A stretch of 64,000 nt of DNA from Pleurotus djamor (Eukaryota; Basidiomycota; Agaricomycetes; Agaricales; Pleurotaceae): NCBI GenBank assembly GCA_029747585.1, contig JAPEVF010000206.1, positions 1 to 64,000 on the forward strand, in the 5' to 3' direction. Both the position numbers and the translations under genes were made by a program. Below, piece by piece: positions 12,774 to 24,768 of this stretch. The notes under the pieces are model-generated. The model was not told where the DNA came from. It was given only the letters and a program-made list of their open reading frames with translations, and did no database searches. Each line of letters starts with the position of its first letter. Within the stretch, counting starts at the first letter, position 1.

Positions 12774-13026
12774 TATTTTATCTCGTACAACGGCCTCGGT
12801 CAATTGAAACCCCTTCGACCCCTTGTCGACCTTGTATTCCTGAGATCGATCTGGTTGATGATTGCCTCGTGTTCGATGTCGATGCAAACAACTCCCCTGA
12901 AGTATCCGTCAAAGCCCAAAAGCGGTACCAAGTTCCTGCCACCGTCCTATATATCGACCATTCAAACTTCGATGACTTGTTCCCAAACTTTCCGTGCACC
13001 CCCCGGCGCTCGCCTCCGCTTAGTGG

Positions 13027-16000
13027 ATGCTAGCCAAGTTCAAAAGGACATGCCTTTCATTGCTACCAGGACAGAGACACCGCAAACTTCGCGAACGGAT
13101 ATCTGATGTTCGGAACGTTTTGATGGGGGCTCTGGAGGGCCTAGCAGAGGTCCTGGAGGGTGTTCCTGCTCCCGGACTGCAGGGCGCGATAAAAGGAATG
13201 CTGTTCATCGCAAAACGCGTAGAGGCGAGCCATTCGCAATTCGATCCACTCCCAACGCCTGCTTGCTCACTTTGCATATAGCTAGCGAATCAAAACCTCG
13301 AAGATTTCAGACAACTAGGGGAATCCCTCAAAAACTATAAAACCCTCTTCGCACCCTGTAAAGTGCAAAAACTGCCACCTGCGATTCGAGAAGCTGTTGA
13401 TGTTTTGCTTATGTGCGTTGTGACTTTTTTGAGTGCATTTTCTTGCTCATTCACCGTCGTAGCTCGTTAAAGGAACCCACCGGAGTCATCCAGGAAGTGG
13501 AGAATCATTGTCAGGCGAGGAGAATTCTCGAGAGTACCGATGACGCGGAGCTCTTTCTTCGCCAACTCCAACGCCTGGATCGAGCCTTGACCCAGTTTAA
13601 CGTACGGCGTGTATCAATGGCTCGTTTCCTTCGGTCTCATTGATTATGACTTGATAGTGCTCGGTAACACTCTATACGGCCTGCCTAGTACGTCCTTCAC
13701 AACTTTACAAAAATACGTTTCTTACATTGGTTCTCAGTCGGAAGAGCATTGTAGGCATCCATCAATCCTTTTCGACCTTTTCTAACAGGTCTGAATACAG
13801 ACAACCATTCCCTCATCTCTCAGCTTCAGGTTGAGTCTGGTGCTTACTTTGACTCGAGGTCCCGAAATCCCGTGGCTTGCTTGCCCAACACAAGGGTTGG
13901 CGTACGCAATCACATCTCTCAATGGCTTTTCACCAAAAGCTCCAAGCCTGTGTTTTGGCTCAGAGGTCGCCCTGGCACGGGGAAATCTTGCATTGCGCAA
14001 AGTATCGCTGAACAGTATCGCGACGAAGGTCGCCTTGCTGGTCACTTTTTCTTCTCTCGCGATATTCTTCTTCGCCATTCCGCAGAGAACTTCGCTACCA
14101 CTCTAACTGTGCAACTCTGCTCTTTCGATATCCGCCTCGCTCGATATGTTGCCACAAAGCTTCGAGCTGATGCCGGCCTCGGCAATACACAGCTGCGTCG
14201 ACAGTTCTCCAAGCTTATTATCGAGCCGTTGCAAGAACTCGAGGCGAAATCTTCAGCCTTATTTTCTCCTATGCTCGTCATCATCGATGGGCTTGACGAA
14301 TGCTCGGATACGAAACATGCCACAGAGGTTTTATCGCTTTTGCTTACCATTCCGATCTCCACCCGCTTGGGCCAGCCTCTACTCAAGTTTCTGGTCACGA
14401 GCCGACCAGAAAGACATCTTGTTAATGCTCTTGGAGATCACATGCACTCCATCGAACTGCACGACTTGGATGATGTCGATGACGCCCGGGACGATATTGC
14501 TATTTACTTCAAGCATGAATTTGCCCTCATCTGCGCCGCCTTTCCGGAGTGTTTCGCTGGGCCCACCCTGTGGCCCGAGCCGCACGCCATTCAAGTCCTT
14601 TCCGATCGGTCGAAGGGTTTATTCATCTATGCCTCCACTATCATCAAGTTTGTTGGGGATGAGGATTTCAACCCAACGGAGCGCCTCAACATCGTTCTGA
14701 AACAAAATTTGTCAGAGAGTTCGGGTATCTATGAAGCCCTTGATACGCTCTATAAGGACGTACTACTACGAGCCCCCAGGTCAATCATTCAATCCATCCT
14801 TCCCGCAGTCATTTTGGGCGGTCGCCCCTTCTCTCCCCTCGCTCTCGAAATCCTTCTCGGTCTACACCCTGGCGATGTCTCCATCGCTTTACGACGTTTA
14901 CACTCAATATTGATTGTCTCTTCGGACCGAGACGCGCCTATCCGGATGTTCCATAAATCATTTTATGATTTTCTGACTACGCAAAGTCGATCTGGAGAAT
15001 TTTACGTCAATCCCGAGCAACATCATGGAAAACTGGCCCTTGCTTGCATGCGCACAATTGCTTCGCAGTCACCCTTTTGTTCCGATCTTTCTGGCCACAT
15101 TGCGCTAGACTCTGCGATTCATTATGCTCTTCTCTTCTGGACGGAGCACTTTAGGCATTCTGATCATTCCGACGAGGGCTTGATGGGGCCTGCATTTGAT
15201 TTCATCGAGTCAAGTATCTGGTCATGGTTTGATGGTTTAATCGAATGCCGTCTATTGGATCATCTGCTAGAATGCCTAGGCTATCTTCTCGGAGTTGTAA
15301 GTCCCGCAGTTCGCCTCCGACCTCGCAACTTCTTATTTAAATCCCTTAGCCTCTCGCCCCAGAATTGTCAATGTTTCTCTACCATGAGATGGACCGTCTT
15401 GGTGTTCTTATCTCGACCCAGCACATCACCCTCCGTTATGTCGATCCGTTGAGACTCTCTGAGCATCTCCACCACTTCGCTACAGCCTACTTCACCGATG
15501 ACCAGGTCATTCCTTATTCATATTTATACCACTTAGGTATGGTAAAGCGCAGACTCTTTGAATTTCACGAGCGGGCATACAGGGACGTGTTAGATCAAGC
15601 TCTCGAATACGGTAGTCTCGCCTTGCAAGCCACCCCGCCCCATAACTCGGATCGGCCCCTTTTGATAGCGGAGGTAGCCCGTTGCCATTGCCATCTCGGC
15701 AGACGTGGTCTAGAAAAATCTTTACCCATGTTTTTGGAGGCATTGGAATCGATGAACACCAACGACCCAAAGAAACCCACTATTCACATCAGTTATTCTC
15801 GGGCGTGTTTAAAGCTTTCACGCTCTCCAAAACGTCCTCCTCTCATCGATATCGCTCAAGCAATCGAGCACAGTAGATTTGCATTGGATCTCGTTCCTCA
15901 TGATCATTCTATCCTGCGCTCCACATACCTTCTCCATCTAGGAGAGTGTCTCGAACTTCGTTTCCAGCAGACACATCAAGAAAACGATATATTGGACGCC

Positions 16001-17624
16001 ATCACCGCAGCGTCAGCAGCTACTCTCAATCCATTAGCTTCACCTCTCCTCGTCTTTCAGTCAGCCTACGATCTTGCAAGGTACCAGAGCGCATCGCCTT
16101 CCGGAACATCACTCCCTTCGTATCTTCGGGCGGTGGAGGCTGCGCAACGCATATCCTGGTGCGCATATCCCGTGGACGTGGCTTTCAAACAGATCGAAGC
16201 TGCCCACAGGTGTGCCCGGGAGGCCACATCAGAGGCAATTGCCTGTGGTCAGCCTGAGACAGCGCTTCTTTGCGCACGCCGAGCATGCTTTCTGTGGTGG
16301 TTTGGCCGTATGAACATTCGGACCCCTTTTCTGCCCACAGTCACAGAATCGCCCAACGTATTAGAGCTCGCGGCCCAACTTGAACTAGGAGAGCGAGAAC
16401 AATGGATATACCTTCCTTCGGATGATCTACCTCAAGCCGACAATCCTGAGGATAGGACCATCCTGGTTCAAAGACATCAACAACTTCTCGATCAACTCCT
16501 CGGCGCAAGCGAATGCGCATCGGACGTGCTCGCTTCAGTCAATATTCCTGCAGGCGGCAGCTTAGTCGTGCTCAATGCGAGCTCCCGAAGGTGTGATGGA
16601 CTACTCCTCCAGAGTAACAACCATCGTTTGGATTCCTTTCAAGTGCCCATAGAAGTTTCCACGCTGAGAGACCTTGCTCTCCGAGCCCGGCAACTTTCAG
16701 AACATGATGATGAATATTTGTTTGAGAAGATTTGGGATCTAATCGTGCACCCCGTCATCCAAGCTTTGAGTCTCGAGGTACGCTGTTGTTTGAAACTTTG
16801 CTCTTGTCAAGTATTCACTACTCCCTAGCCACGCGATGAGCCTCCCCGTGTTTGGTGGTGCCTTACTGGTCTCTTTGCTGACCTCCCCCTCCACGCAGCT
16901 CGTACCTTCACTTCCATGCCGAAGTTTGCTACCGACTATATGATATCATCGTACCTTCCAACACTGTCGCCGTTGCCCTGCCCCCCAACATCCGGGCACA
17001 AGCAAGTTTTCACGTTTCTTGATATTTGTGACCCTCCCTTTGGTCGTGAACCCCAACCACAGGTGTTCATGGAACTAGAAAATCTCGTCCCAAATCTCGT
17101 GGCGATTCGAGATGGTAGTCCAACAGTATCCTCCGTTATAGACCAACTCCACCGTAGCGCGGGCGTTCATATATCTGCACCAGCGGAACACCGTCATGAG
17201 GATCCCGCGTCCTGTCGATTCGTCCTCACTCAAGGCGCGATTCTGGAGCTACATCACTTTCGCGACGACAAGGATCTCCCAAGCTTTGTGTACTTATCTA
17301 CCTATCCTCCAAGTACGACGATCCTTTTATTTGTGGAGTCCAATATTCTAATCCCACCCAGATGACGCTTGGGGAACGGACCCAATCCCTTGCCGTGTCG
17401 GCTACGATCTTTACAACGTCGGGGTGCCATCTGTAGTAGCTCAACAATCCACTATGACGGATGATGAAGCTTCCTTGATGGCAGCGCACTTCTATGCTGA
17501 GCTACGCAAGCTTGACCTCAACCCGAACCGCGCTGCAACTGCTCTACACCGCGCTTACATTGCGTTACGAGGCAAAGCGGTGAAGGCAAAAATCATTGCA
17601 AGGTATATACACATTGGCATATGA
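13027..17624 (+). CDS. NACHT-TPR-CHAT STAND protein with inactive-looking CHAT
   Basis: Multi-exon gene. A helical N-terminus (GALEGLAEVLEGVPAPGLQG; then HCQARRILESTDDAELFLRQ) precedes a long exon from about 13791 carrying a NACHT/AAA ATPase: NTRVGVRNHISQWLF, Walker A LRGRPGTGKSCIAQSIAEQY, Walker B MLVIIDGLDEC, and FLVTSRPERHL (sensor-like Arg). From about 15363 a helical, TPR-like region follows (DRPLLIAEVARCHCHLG), then a CHAT fold with VWWCLTGLFADLPLHAA. The usual catalytic VHFACHG and LSACQT motifs are VHISAPAEH and VYLSTYPPS here, so His and Cys positions are lost. Predicted: cytosolic NLR-like switch with a protease-dead effector domain. Its first long exon appears to end at a GC donor. 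Its stop lies 78 bp from the stop of the convergent pseudokinase at 17703. Start chosen by comparison with the paralogue at 30.5 kb. Confidence 0.82.
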
Positions 17625-17702
17625 ACTTTGATCAGAGTCACACAAAAGCTGTCATGTACTCTACTCTAGAATTTGTATTAATCTATATGTACCCCTACAT
17701 AA

Positions 17703-18838
17703 TTATGTTTGTAATTGTTGCAGGATTGCTTGGGCTGAAGGGCGTGACTCTGCCTTCTCCCAACATGACTCGATCATGGACCAGTGTGCATCGGGTACTT
17801 GCGGGGAGGATTTTCGAGGTGGGGTCAGCCCACTCTGTATAGAATATTGGGCCGTGACATCACTTGGCATCCAGTAGAAAGGTATTTTGCCCGTGAGTAT
17901 CTGGAAAAGTCAGTTGGCACCTAACGCAGAATTAGGAACGAATATATAACTTACAAACAAGGAAATCATGCCGAAGGAGTATATATCCGCAGGAAACGAT
18001 AGCCCGGACGTTCCTCTACGAGGCGACCAAGCTTCGGGGGCGGAATACCGGGCAGTACCAGCAGCTTGAGTGGTCTGGCCTGTTGCATTTGTCATCTTAG
18101 ATCGACCGAACTCGCTGAGAACGGGGACTCCGTCGTCATTGATTAGAATTACTTGCTAATTATCCACGTTGGTCAAGGGGGTGCACGATTCCGACGATGA
18201 ACGACAAGCACTCACGGGACTCAATTTTCCATGAACGACCTGGTTTGAATGTAGATAATCCAAGCCCCGAGCGATCCCTCTCATCTGTGAGGAGAACAAT
18301 AAGCTCGATGAAATGACCAAGAAAGATGAGCAGGGAGTTCACTAAAGAGACGCGAGAAGCAAGGTCGAGATTGGAGTTAGGCACAAACTTGCTCAAATCG
18401 CCCTTTGAATGTCGCGCAAATACCAATGCCAGTGGGGAGGGATGTGTTGTCTCCTCGAACGTGCATGTCCCGTAAAATTTGAGAATATTTGGGTGGGACA
18501 GATTCTGGCATATCTTAGCGACGCGTTGGCTTCTCTAGGAGGCGGGGAATCGTCAGTAGCACCTCAGGTAGGATACGGATAAGGCCTCGCACCGTCAAGT
18601 GGAATTGCACATCCTCATCGTCCTCGAGCTCGTCGGAGGATGTGAATAAGTAGGCGATGACGGAGACATTCTGCAAAGTCGATCGTGAGTCGTGACTCTG
18701 CCAGTAAGTGTGGGGACGACGGCTTACCAGTTTCTCGTGTGTGGTGGGGTCGGTGTATGTCCCCTGATAGACCCAGCGATCACTTGCTCTCTGGCTTGGA
18801 GATTTATTTTTGGTAACATAGTTGGTGATGTTTGACAT
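17703..18838 (-). CDS. Pseudokinase convergent with NACHT-CHAT gene (copy 1)
   Basis: Start ATG at 18836-18838 (MSNITNYVTKNKSPSQRASD), first exon ending at KLV near 18730. Kinase-fold landmarks are SVIAYLF at the VAIK position (Lys replaced by Tyr), LSHPNILKFYGTC, GIARGLDYLHSNQVVHG followed by KLSP (HRD Asp gone), VLSEFGRSK (DFG is EFG), ARYSAPEAW and ADIYSFGMISLFV. The last exon, LTGKIPFYW to AILQQLQT, ends at 17703-17705. Lys, HRD Asp and DFG Asp are all missing, so phosphotransfer is very unlikely. The closest relative is the gene at 24.8 kb. Lies tail-to-tail with the NACHT-CHAT gene. A role as scaffold, decoy or sensor partner is inference. Confidence 0.8.
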
Positions 18839-19011
18839 TTGCAATGCGATAGGTGTGAGTGTTTGCGGGCGTATCCACAGCACATGGCGCCTTTAAGGCT
18901 TCAATCTGCTGTTGAGCTTGTAAAAGTAGTGATTGTATCATTTGGGCCTGGGTTGGAGGAGGCGTTGGTAGGGCATTCAGGGTGGTGCCTAGCGAGCAGT
19001 AACGTGGACGT

Positions 19012-19085
19012 GGACCCACAGGGACCCACACGGATCAACTGTCGATCGGAGTCTGAAACGGTGGCAAGCTTTGACCGCCAAGACC
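19012..19085 (+). repeat. Dispersed repeat, copy A
   Basis: Shares gtggacccacagggaccca, then tcgatcggagtc, then gctttgaccgccaag, in the same order and spacing, with copy B at 20516. About 1.5 kb apart in direct orientation. Could be MITE or LTR remnants. Confidence 0.6.
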
Positions 19086-20515
19086 GCCGACAACAAATCC
19101 CTCCCTCCCGGTAGGCTGTTGTTCTTTCTCATGTTCGATAGTCGATGAAAGCCTCTTTTCCTTCTTGGACCTTCGTCTTTACGCCGTTCGGCGATACGCT
19201 TGACTAAAAACATAGAGCCTGACTTTATATCGCTGCCACCAAACTTTGCTGCGTCGTCCAGCCAACGCCCAGCAGGAGCCCCATGTCCAACCTTATGTAA
19301 ATTGTAAATATGGCGAGTCAGTTGCTTCAGAAATTCCAACATCGTGGCTCTTTGTGACAGGACGCAAACCACAGTCGTAGACACGTTTATAGCACTTCGG
19401 AACCGCTGTTCAGCACATAAACACTCTGAAGCTAGCTCAAGGCTCTAAATTCACGTTTGGCGCTGACGCATGCTCCCGTCACGGAAATCAATCCTTACAA
19501 GTTCCAACGAGTCTGGGACGACTCATCCGCCATGATACCCCGGACAGATTGAGCTCGTAAGCGAGAGTGACTGGATTGTCGCACACAGCTTCATCGACGT
19601 CGCGGTCGGATGAGGTTTCTGACGACCCCTTCTGTTTTTACCAGAGCTTGCGCGGTTCCCGTCGAGACAAGGCGTTGAGTTTCAGTCGATGTTTAGGCAT
19701 CTCTTAGTATGTGACGAAGGCTTGGCCGAGGTACGCAGCTCTTGTACGGCTTCTCGCCCCGCATATGATGAATTCTGAACTCGTGTAGACGGGTATCCGA
19801 AGAGTTGCACTTTGTGTCAGTGGCAGAATCATCCGCAGGGCGAAATTACCCACAACAGTTGGATCCTTTTCTGAAGCACTGAAGTCTGATCCCTCTCTGC
19901 TCTCGCAGTGAATGTCCATATCCCCGTCATCTACAGCCGTCCGTTCACGCTGAGCCACTTCGCATCCACCTCAGCATCTGGCTACTGCACTCCGACCGTC
20001 AGTACTAGCAGTTGAAGAACTTCGTTCATTCGACCTCCGTTACCGACTCCAATACTTGCCTCGAGCATAACGTAGGCTTACGCGGTGGGTGCGGGGAATC
20101 TTTCACTACGAGAATAAAACGCTGCTCTAGTCGATACCGTCAGTGACTCCACTTGGGCGAATATCATGATATCCTTCAACCATTCACGAGGTTGCTGTCG
20201 TCTTTTTGCCACTTGGGATGTTCTTCCTACGTTTCGGATTTTCAGGCCCAGACTATTGCCAGCCACCCCAATATGAAGGCTGGAATCTCTCTCTGCACTC
20301 ACTATTAGTACAAAGAGTGTTCGTTGTAAAAGTAACTTCAAGTAAATGTTGTGCAAATGATATGGTGGCAATCCGAGGCCGAACGATTGCTCATTTGAGT
20401 GTCACATCGTACCCAACTTTCGATGAAACGATAGTCAGCCGATATAGAGTATTGCATCTTCCAGTCATTCGAGCTTCAAGCTTCAAACTCGTCTGAATCT
20501 TGGCCCACACACAGG

Positions 20516-20594
20516 TGTGGACCCACAGGGACCCATAAGCATTTCGATCGGAGTCCGAATTCCATGTGCTTTGACCGCCAAGAAGGGCCGAACA
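20516..20594 (+). repeat. Dispersed repeat, copy B
   Basis: Second copy of the three-block repeat described at 19012. The blocks are near identical while the spacer bases between them differ. Confidence 0.6.
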
Positions 20595-20624
20595 CGTTGA
20601 ACGTTGAACGTTGAACGCTGAACG
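20595..20624 (+). repeat. 7-bp tandem repeat (cgttgaa)
   Basis: Four units of cgttgaa, the last with a single change, directly following dispersed repeat copy B. Confidence 0.8.
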
Positions 20625-21018
20625 ATCGCATCAAACCACTCCCCAAGGTGCATTGTATTTGTTTCCGCCGAAATCCTCTACTTCCCTCCTTGACCGGATT
20701 GCCGTCAGGCGGCCTAAACGGGACCGCGAATAGATCTTGACAACAATGAACAGGGAAACTGACATTGAATCCATGGTCAGCGGTAACTCTGACTGCTTCT
20801 TGTATCCCAGCGAACAACGAAGTGCTCCCTTTGTACCACTCAAGCGGTAACCGGTAAGCTCTAGTGCACGGCATACTTCTTCAGTAATTGACTTTCCAGG
20901 ATTCCGAATGGTGATATCAAGATGATATCGATGAAACCTGCTAGCCGAACTTCGAGCCTTGTATTGTTACAATTGTCGCACCGGGGACACTGCTCTCGGT
21001 TGCTAGGCTGTACATCAT

Positions 21019-22576
21019 ATGGGCGAGGAAGCATCCGCCTACCGATATCGCGGTAAGTACAAAACTTGCAAAGCTCCCCGTGGTCACGGACCCACATCCG
21101 ACATGCTAGCCGCAATCCCATCTCTGCGAAAAGTACTACAATACCTCGATGCCTCGGGCTCTGGTGCTCAACCCGACGTCCGCTGTGAGCCTAGCTCGTC
21201 CACGTCGTCTCCGAGTGCACCGCGAGCCTCAGCCTCCCCTACATTTCCCGACGTTGTTCGCGAACCTCAGGTTAGTTTCCATAGCTGAGCTTGCACTACT
21301 AGAAAACTGGACCGCATCACACAGATTCTGAATGATCAAGTCAGCTTGGTGAAGAACAAACGGCTTGGTATCGGCGGCTTTGCAAACGTGTCTGCTGCCA
21401 CGTTGGTCCGTGACGATGGATCAATTCTGAAGGTCAGTCGAGGAGTTTCATAACTCCGACTATGCTGACCTCTCAGCTTTAGGTTGCAGTGAAAATCCCT
21501 AGGCTTCAGTCCAAAAAAGCCGCTCGGGTCTGCCATTTCCGCACAATTTTTAGGTCTCCAGCTGACTTCGACCTTGGCAGAGCATCGCGCGGGAGCTCAG
21601 ACTACTAAATGGACTAAAACACGACAACATATTAGAAATCCACGGAATCTGCACAGATCTCGAAGGGTGTGAAGAGATTGTGTCGGAAGAGACACCCGCT
21701 CTGGTCATGTCTCTCTGTTTAAACATCGGCGCTTACCTCTTCCGGAATCCTTGGTCTAGAACGCGTGTTCCTCTGGTACGCTGCTCGTCTTTGCTCTTAT
21801 CTTTACCCTGCCTGAGTAGTTTCGAAGATGGTCGATGTAATCCGCGGGCTTTCGTACCTTCACTCCTTAGATATCATACATGGTGACGTCAAGCCAGTCA
21901 GTCCCTTGAAGCCGCTCTGCTCTGCTGTTCTAATTGATCATAGGCGAACATCCTCGTCAAAATTGGCGAAAGCAACGAACCCATCGGCGTGTTGGCGGAT
22001 TTCGGACATTCGCACGTGGAAAACCAGTCTGGATATACTACCCAGTTTACTTCGACGCCTCTTTTCACCGCTCCTGAACTCCACCTCATACCAGGCGACA
22101 ACTTTGCAGATGACACCGACGCATTCGAGTCCCCAGTATCGGGTATAGGTCCCACGGCAACCAAGGCATCAGACATATATGCATTTGCTCTTACTTTGCT
22201 GACGGTATGATCCCCACTCTTAAACCTTCGGTGTTGCTTCGGTCAAGCACTAAGTTGAAATACTCTCCAGGTTGTTTCCGGAAGGACACCTTTTGAGGGT
22301 CGTCCTATGCCCCCTGGAGTGAACATTCTTCTTCCTCCGTATAACCGACGACCAAAACGCTCGGACCATGCATCTGGTGAGATGAACGATGAGATATGGA
22401 GGATTCAAGAGGATTGCTGGTCATCTACCCCCGAGGAGAGGCTGGAAGTGACGACAGTCCTCGATCGCTTAGAAATGATCCAACCTTCGCCCTTAAAACT
22501 CTTTGACCATCTGAGTTGTCGCGGTAGTCGCTCCCCTTTAGCAACCCTAAAATACTCCAAAGGTCTCGTTCTATAG
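21019..22576 (+). CDS. Protein kinase-like, non-RD (HGD) type, probably active
   Basis: Exon 1 (21019-21270) is Ser/Pro/Ala-rich. Exon 2 starts at 21325 with ILNDQVSLVKNKRLGIGGFA (glycine loop GIGGFANV), followed by VAVKIPRLQ (VAIK Lys), ARELRLLNGLKHDNILEIHG, VIRGLSYLHSLDIIHG then DVKPANILV (HGD loop), LADFGHSHVE, LFTAPELH, ASDIYAFALTLLTV and VSGRTPFEGRPMPPG. The tail to 22576 is basic and Ser-rich. Catalytic residues are complete, with the non-RD Gly. The order of motifs, intron positions and N-terminal layout match the kinase at 9.26 kb, and like it this gene is followed on the same strand by a degenerate kinase. Substrate unknown. Confidence 0.8.
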
Positions 22577-22745
22577 CATGTATCCACTTAACTTAAAGCT
22601 ATTACCGTGAATTTCTTCGGATCCTGTTGAGTCATTTGGCGGCCGCATTGACAACGCATTGCCATAAGTATCCAGCTCAAATCCAGCCCTTGATTTATGT
22701 AAGGCTTCGGATTCGTGTTATGTAAGTCGTGTTCGACGGTTCTTT

Positions 22746-24182
22746 ATGGACGGCCAGCATGTGCGCAACCACCTTTCTGCTATATATCGTACTGATGCCC
22801 TCATCATAGGACCTTGGTACGATTGAACGTGTTCGTAAGCGGCACAGGACGGGCGCACACAGTGCCGTTTATGCAGGTACCGCGACAGTGAACGGAACAT
22901 CCATAAATGTGTGGTATTCTGACCTTCGATCCCCCATGTTGCTAACCTATGTGTCTCCCAGGTCGCGATCAAGGTTTTCGACACGATGGATCCCAAATTC
23001 AAGGATGCCAGCTTGGCCAAGGTTTACTCTTTACCCGTCCTCATTATCAACCTCGTAATGTGCTCTATTAGGCTTTGCAGGAGTTTTCCCCGATGTGGAT
23101 TCGCCTTCGTCACGCAAACATTGCGCGATTCTATGGACTAGACGAGGAACAAGGCCTCGACTTCATCCCTGCCATGGTGTATGATTACTACGAGCATGGA
23201 AATATCATGGATTACCTCGCATCAAAGTACGGTGCTGAGGGAGCTGCGGACAACGATATCCGAAACCCAGAGGCTTTAAGACTGGTAGGTACTGTTTGGC
23301 TCTGCCCTGGTTTTCCTTGTTTTCATTAGCACCTCAGATGACAGAAGCTGCTGATGGACTGACTTATCTACACCAATTGGATCCTAGGGTCATACATGCA
23401 GATTTTCGTGGTGTAAGTCATCGCACATAATATCTCTTCCTTTATTCTCAATCATGACCAGGCTAATATAATGATCGATAACGATGCTCATGCTCGCGTC
23501 GCTGACGTTGGTCTCCTTCTGGCTTTACCCGAAGACGAAACCAACTATATCGACACTGTCCATCCGGCTGGTCTGGTTCGATGGATTGGTCCCGATGTGT
23601 GGAATAACTTCGATGCCCAGGTGCCACGGGCCTCTACCTATAGTACTGCGTCCGACGTTTATGCCTATGGAATGACCCTCGTCGAAGTGAGTGCTCCGTG
23701 TCTCCTTCACTTCTACTCATTGACGAAGATAACAATAACATAGGTATTTTCAGGTCGTCCGCCTTTCACACCAGCTCCAAGGAAGGATGGCCAGCGGATA
23801 CGCTACACCGATATCCAAGCGTTGAGATCCATGCTCAAGGGAGTCCGACCGCCCATCCCTTCGTACCTCGAGCGTAACGCTGGCTTGCGTACACTTGTCA
23901 GGCTATGCTGGGACGCCGATCCCGCTAAACGTCCTAGTATGCAAGAAGTGTGCCACACGCTTGCAAATTTACCGCCTCATGACCCCATTCATTCGAACGA
24001 GCCTCCCGTAAGTCATCGGCGTGTGCGGGTACCTGCTCAACCATGTTCTGATTATCCCTTCTTCTCAGACTGGAACTGGGTGGTACTTCTTTCAGCTCTT
24101 TGGAAGGGTCTTGGTCTGGCCTTTCAGCCGAATATATAGGTTCTTCCTACCAATCTTCCGGGTCCTTAGATTCGCAGACTGA
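22746..24182 (+). CDS. Degenerate kinase (HAD/DVG) with conserved hydrophobic tail
   Basis: Paralogue of the gene at 11.19 kb: GTIERVRKRHRTGAHSAVYA, VAIKVFDT, EFSPMWIRLRHANIARFYGL, YDYYEHGNIMDYLASKYG, MTEAADGLTYLHQL, then VIHADFRGANIMID. DFG is DVG in VADVGLLLAL, and the APE region is GPDVW. The HRD Asp may be kept (HAD), but the Lys two residues after it is replaced by Arg-Gly, so activity is doubtful. VYAYGMTLVEV, SGRPPFTPAPR and AKRPSMQEVCHTLANLPP follow. The final exon GWYFFQLFGRVL then WPFSRIYRFF ends at 24180-24182. The first exon is uncertain: a five-codon exon at 22746 with the next exon after 22809 is the best fit. Confidence 0.72.
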
Positions 24183-24768
24183 ACCCTCAAAGAACAATGT
24201 GGCGATGCTATGTATATACACCTCAGAGCTCTCGCTCCCACTTGCAATGATACCCTTCACAGCCCTAAAAGGGTAGTGCTTTGAGAGTTACCAATAAACG
24301 ATTGAAGGCAACCAATAAACTGCCAGACTAGGCCATTGATCACCAAAGCACCCGAGGCACCACCACGCCGTAAGAGCATTGATCCATGAACTCGGGCGGC
24401 GTTTATCCTTCAAGCTCCCCTTGTTTTCTATTCGTCTTACAGCCTGGTGAGAACGGAACAGAGTCTACAGGTGCTGCAGTACTTTGAGCACAAGACGCTT
24501 TACCAGGAGGGATCTCTTGTGCTTGCTCTTGGCAGTCAAAGCGTTCGAGAATTTCAGACTCCGGTGACATGTTGACACCTTGTTTTTCTTTATTGATTAG
24601 TGTGGGTCCCTATGGGTCCCGCTTACCGCCAGATAGGTGCTTCAAGCATCAGACGCCATGTCGGGTTGCTGGTCCCAATGTACGACAAGCGGTCAATTTT
24701 AATATTCTGTGGCCTGAAATACGAGGAATCCGCGACCCATTTTATTTTTTTGCTTCACTCACACGAAC
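24183..24768. other. Intergenic stretch with repeat remnant
   Basis: About 585 bp. At 24600-24620 tgtgggtccctatgggtccc resembles, in reverse orientation, the first block of the repeats at 19012 and 20516. Otherwise nothing recognised. Confidence 0.4.
24600..24620 (-). repeat. Partial repeat block, inverted (copy C)
   Basis: The reverse complement contains gggacccatagggacccaca, matching the core gggacccaYagggaccca of copies A and B. The downstream blocks are not clearly conserved. Confidence 0.4.

Larger units (their letters stand above)
18839..21018. other. Gene-poor stretch with dispersed repeats
   Basis: About 2.2 kb between a pseudokinase (left, leftward) and a kinase (right, rightward). 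It contains two copies of a short repeat (19012-19085 and 20516-20594) and a 7-bp tandem repeat. Reverse-strand frames at 18989-19384 (131 codons) and 20476-20874 (132 codons) overlap the two repeat copies, and one at 19704-19958 lies between them. None has a recognisable domain. It may be a decayed mobile element or degenerated genes. Confidence 0.4.

Noticed and set aside
19704..19958. Reverse open frame of 84 codons in the repeat-rich stretch
   Set aside because: No recognised family and isolated; more likely chance or a decayed fragment.
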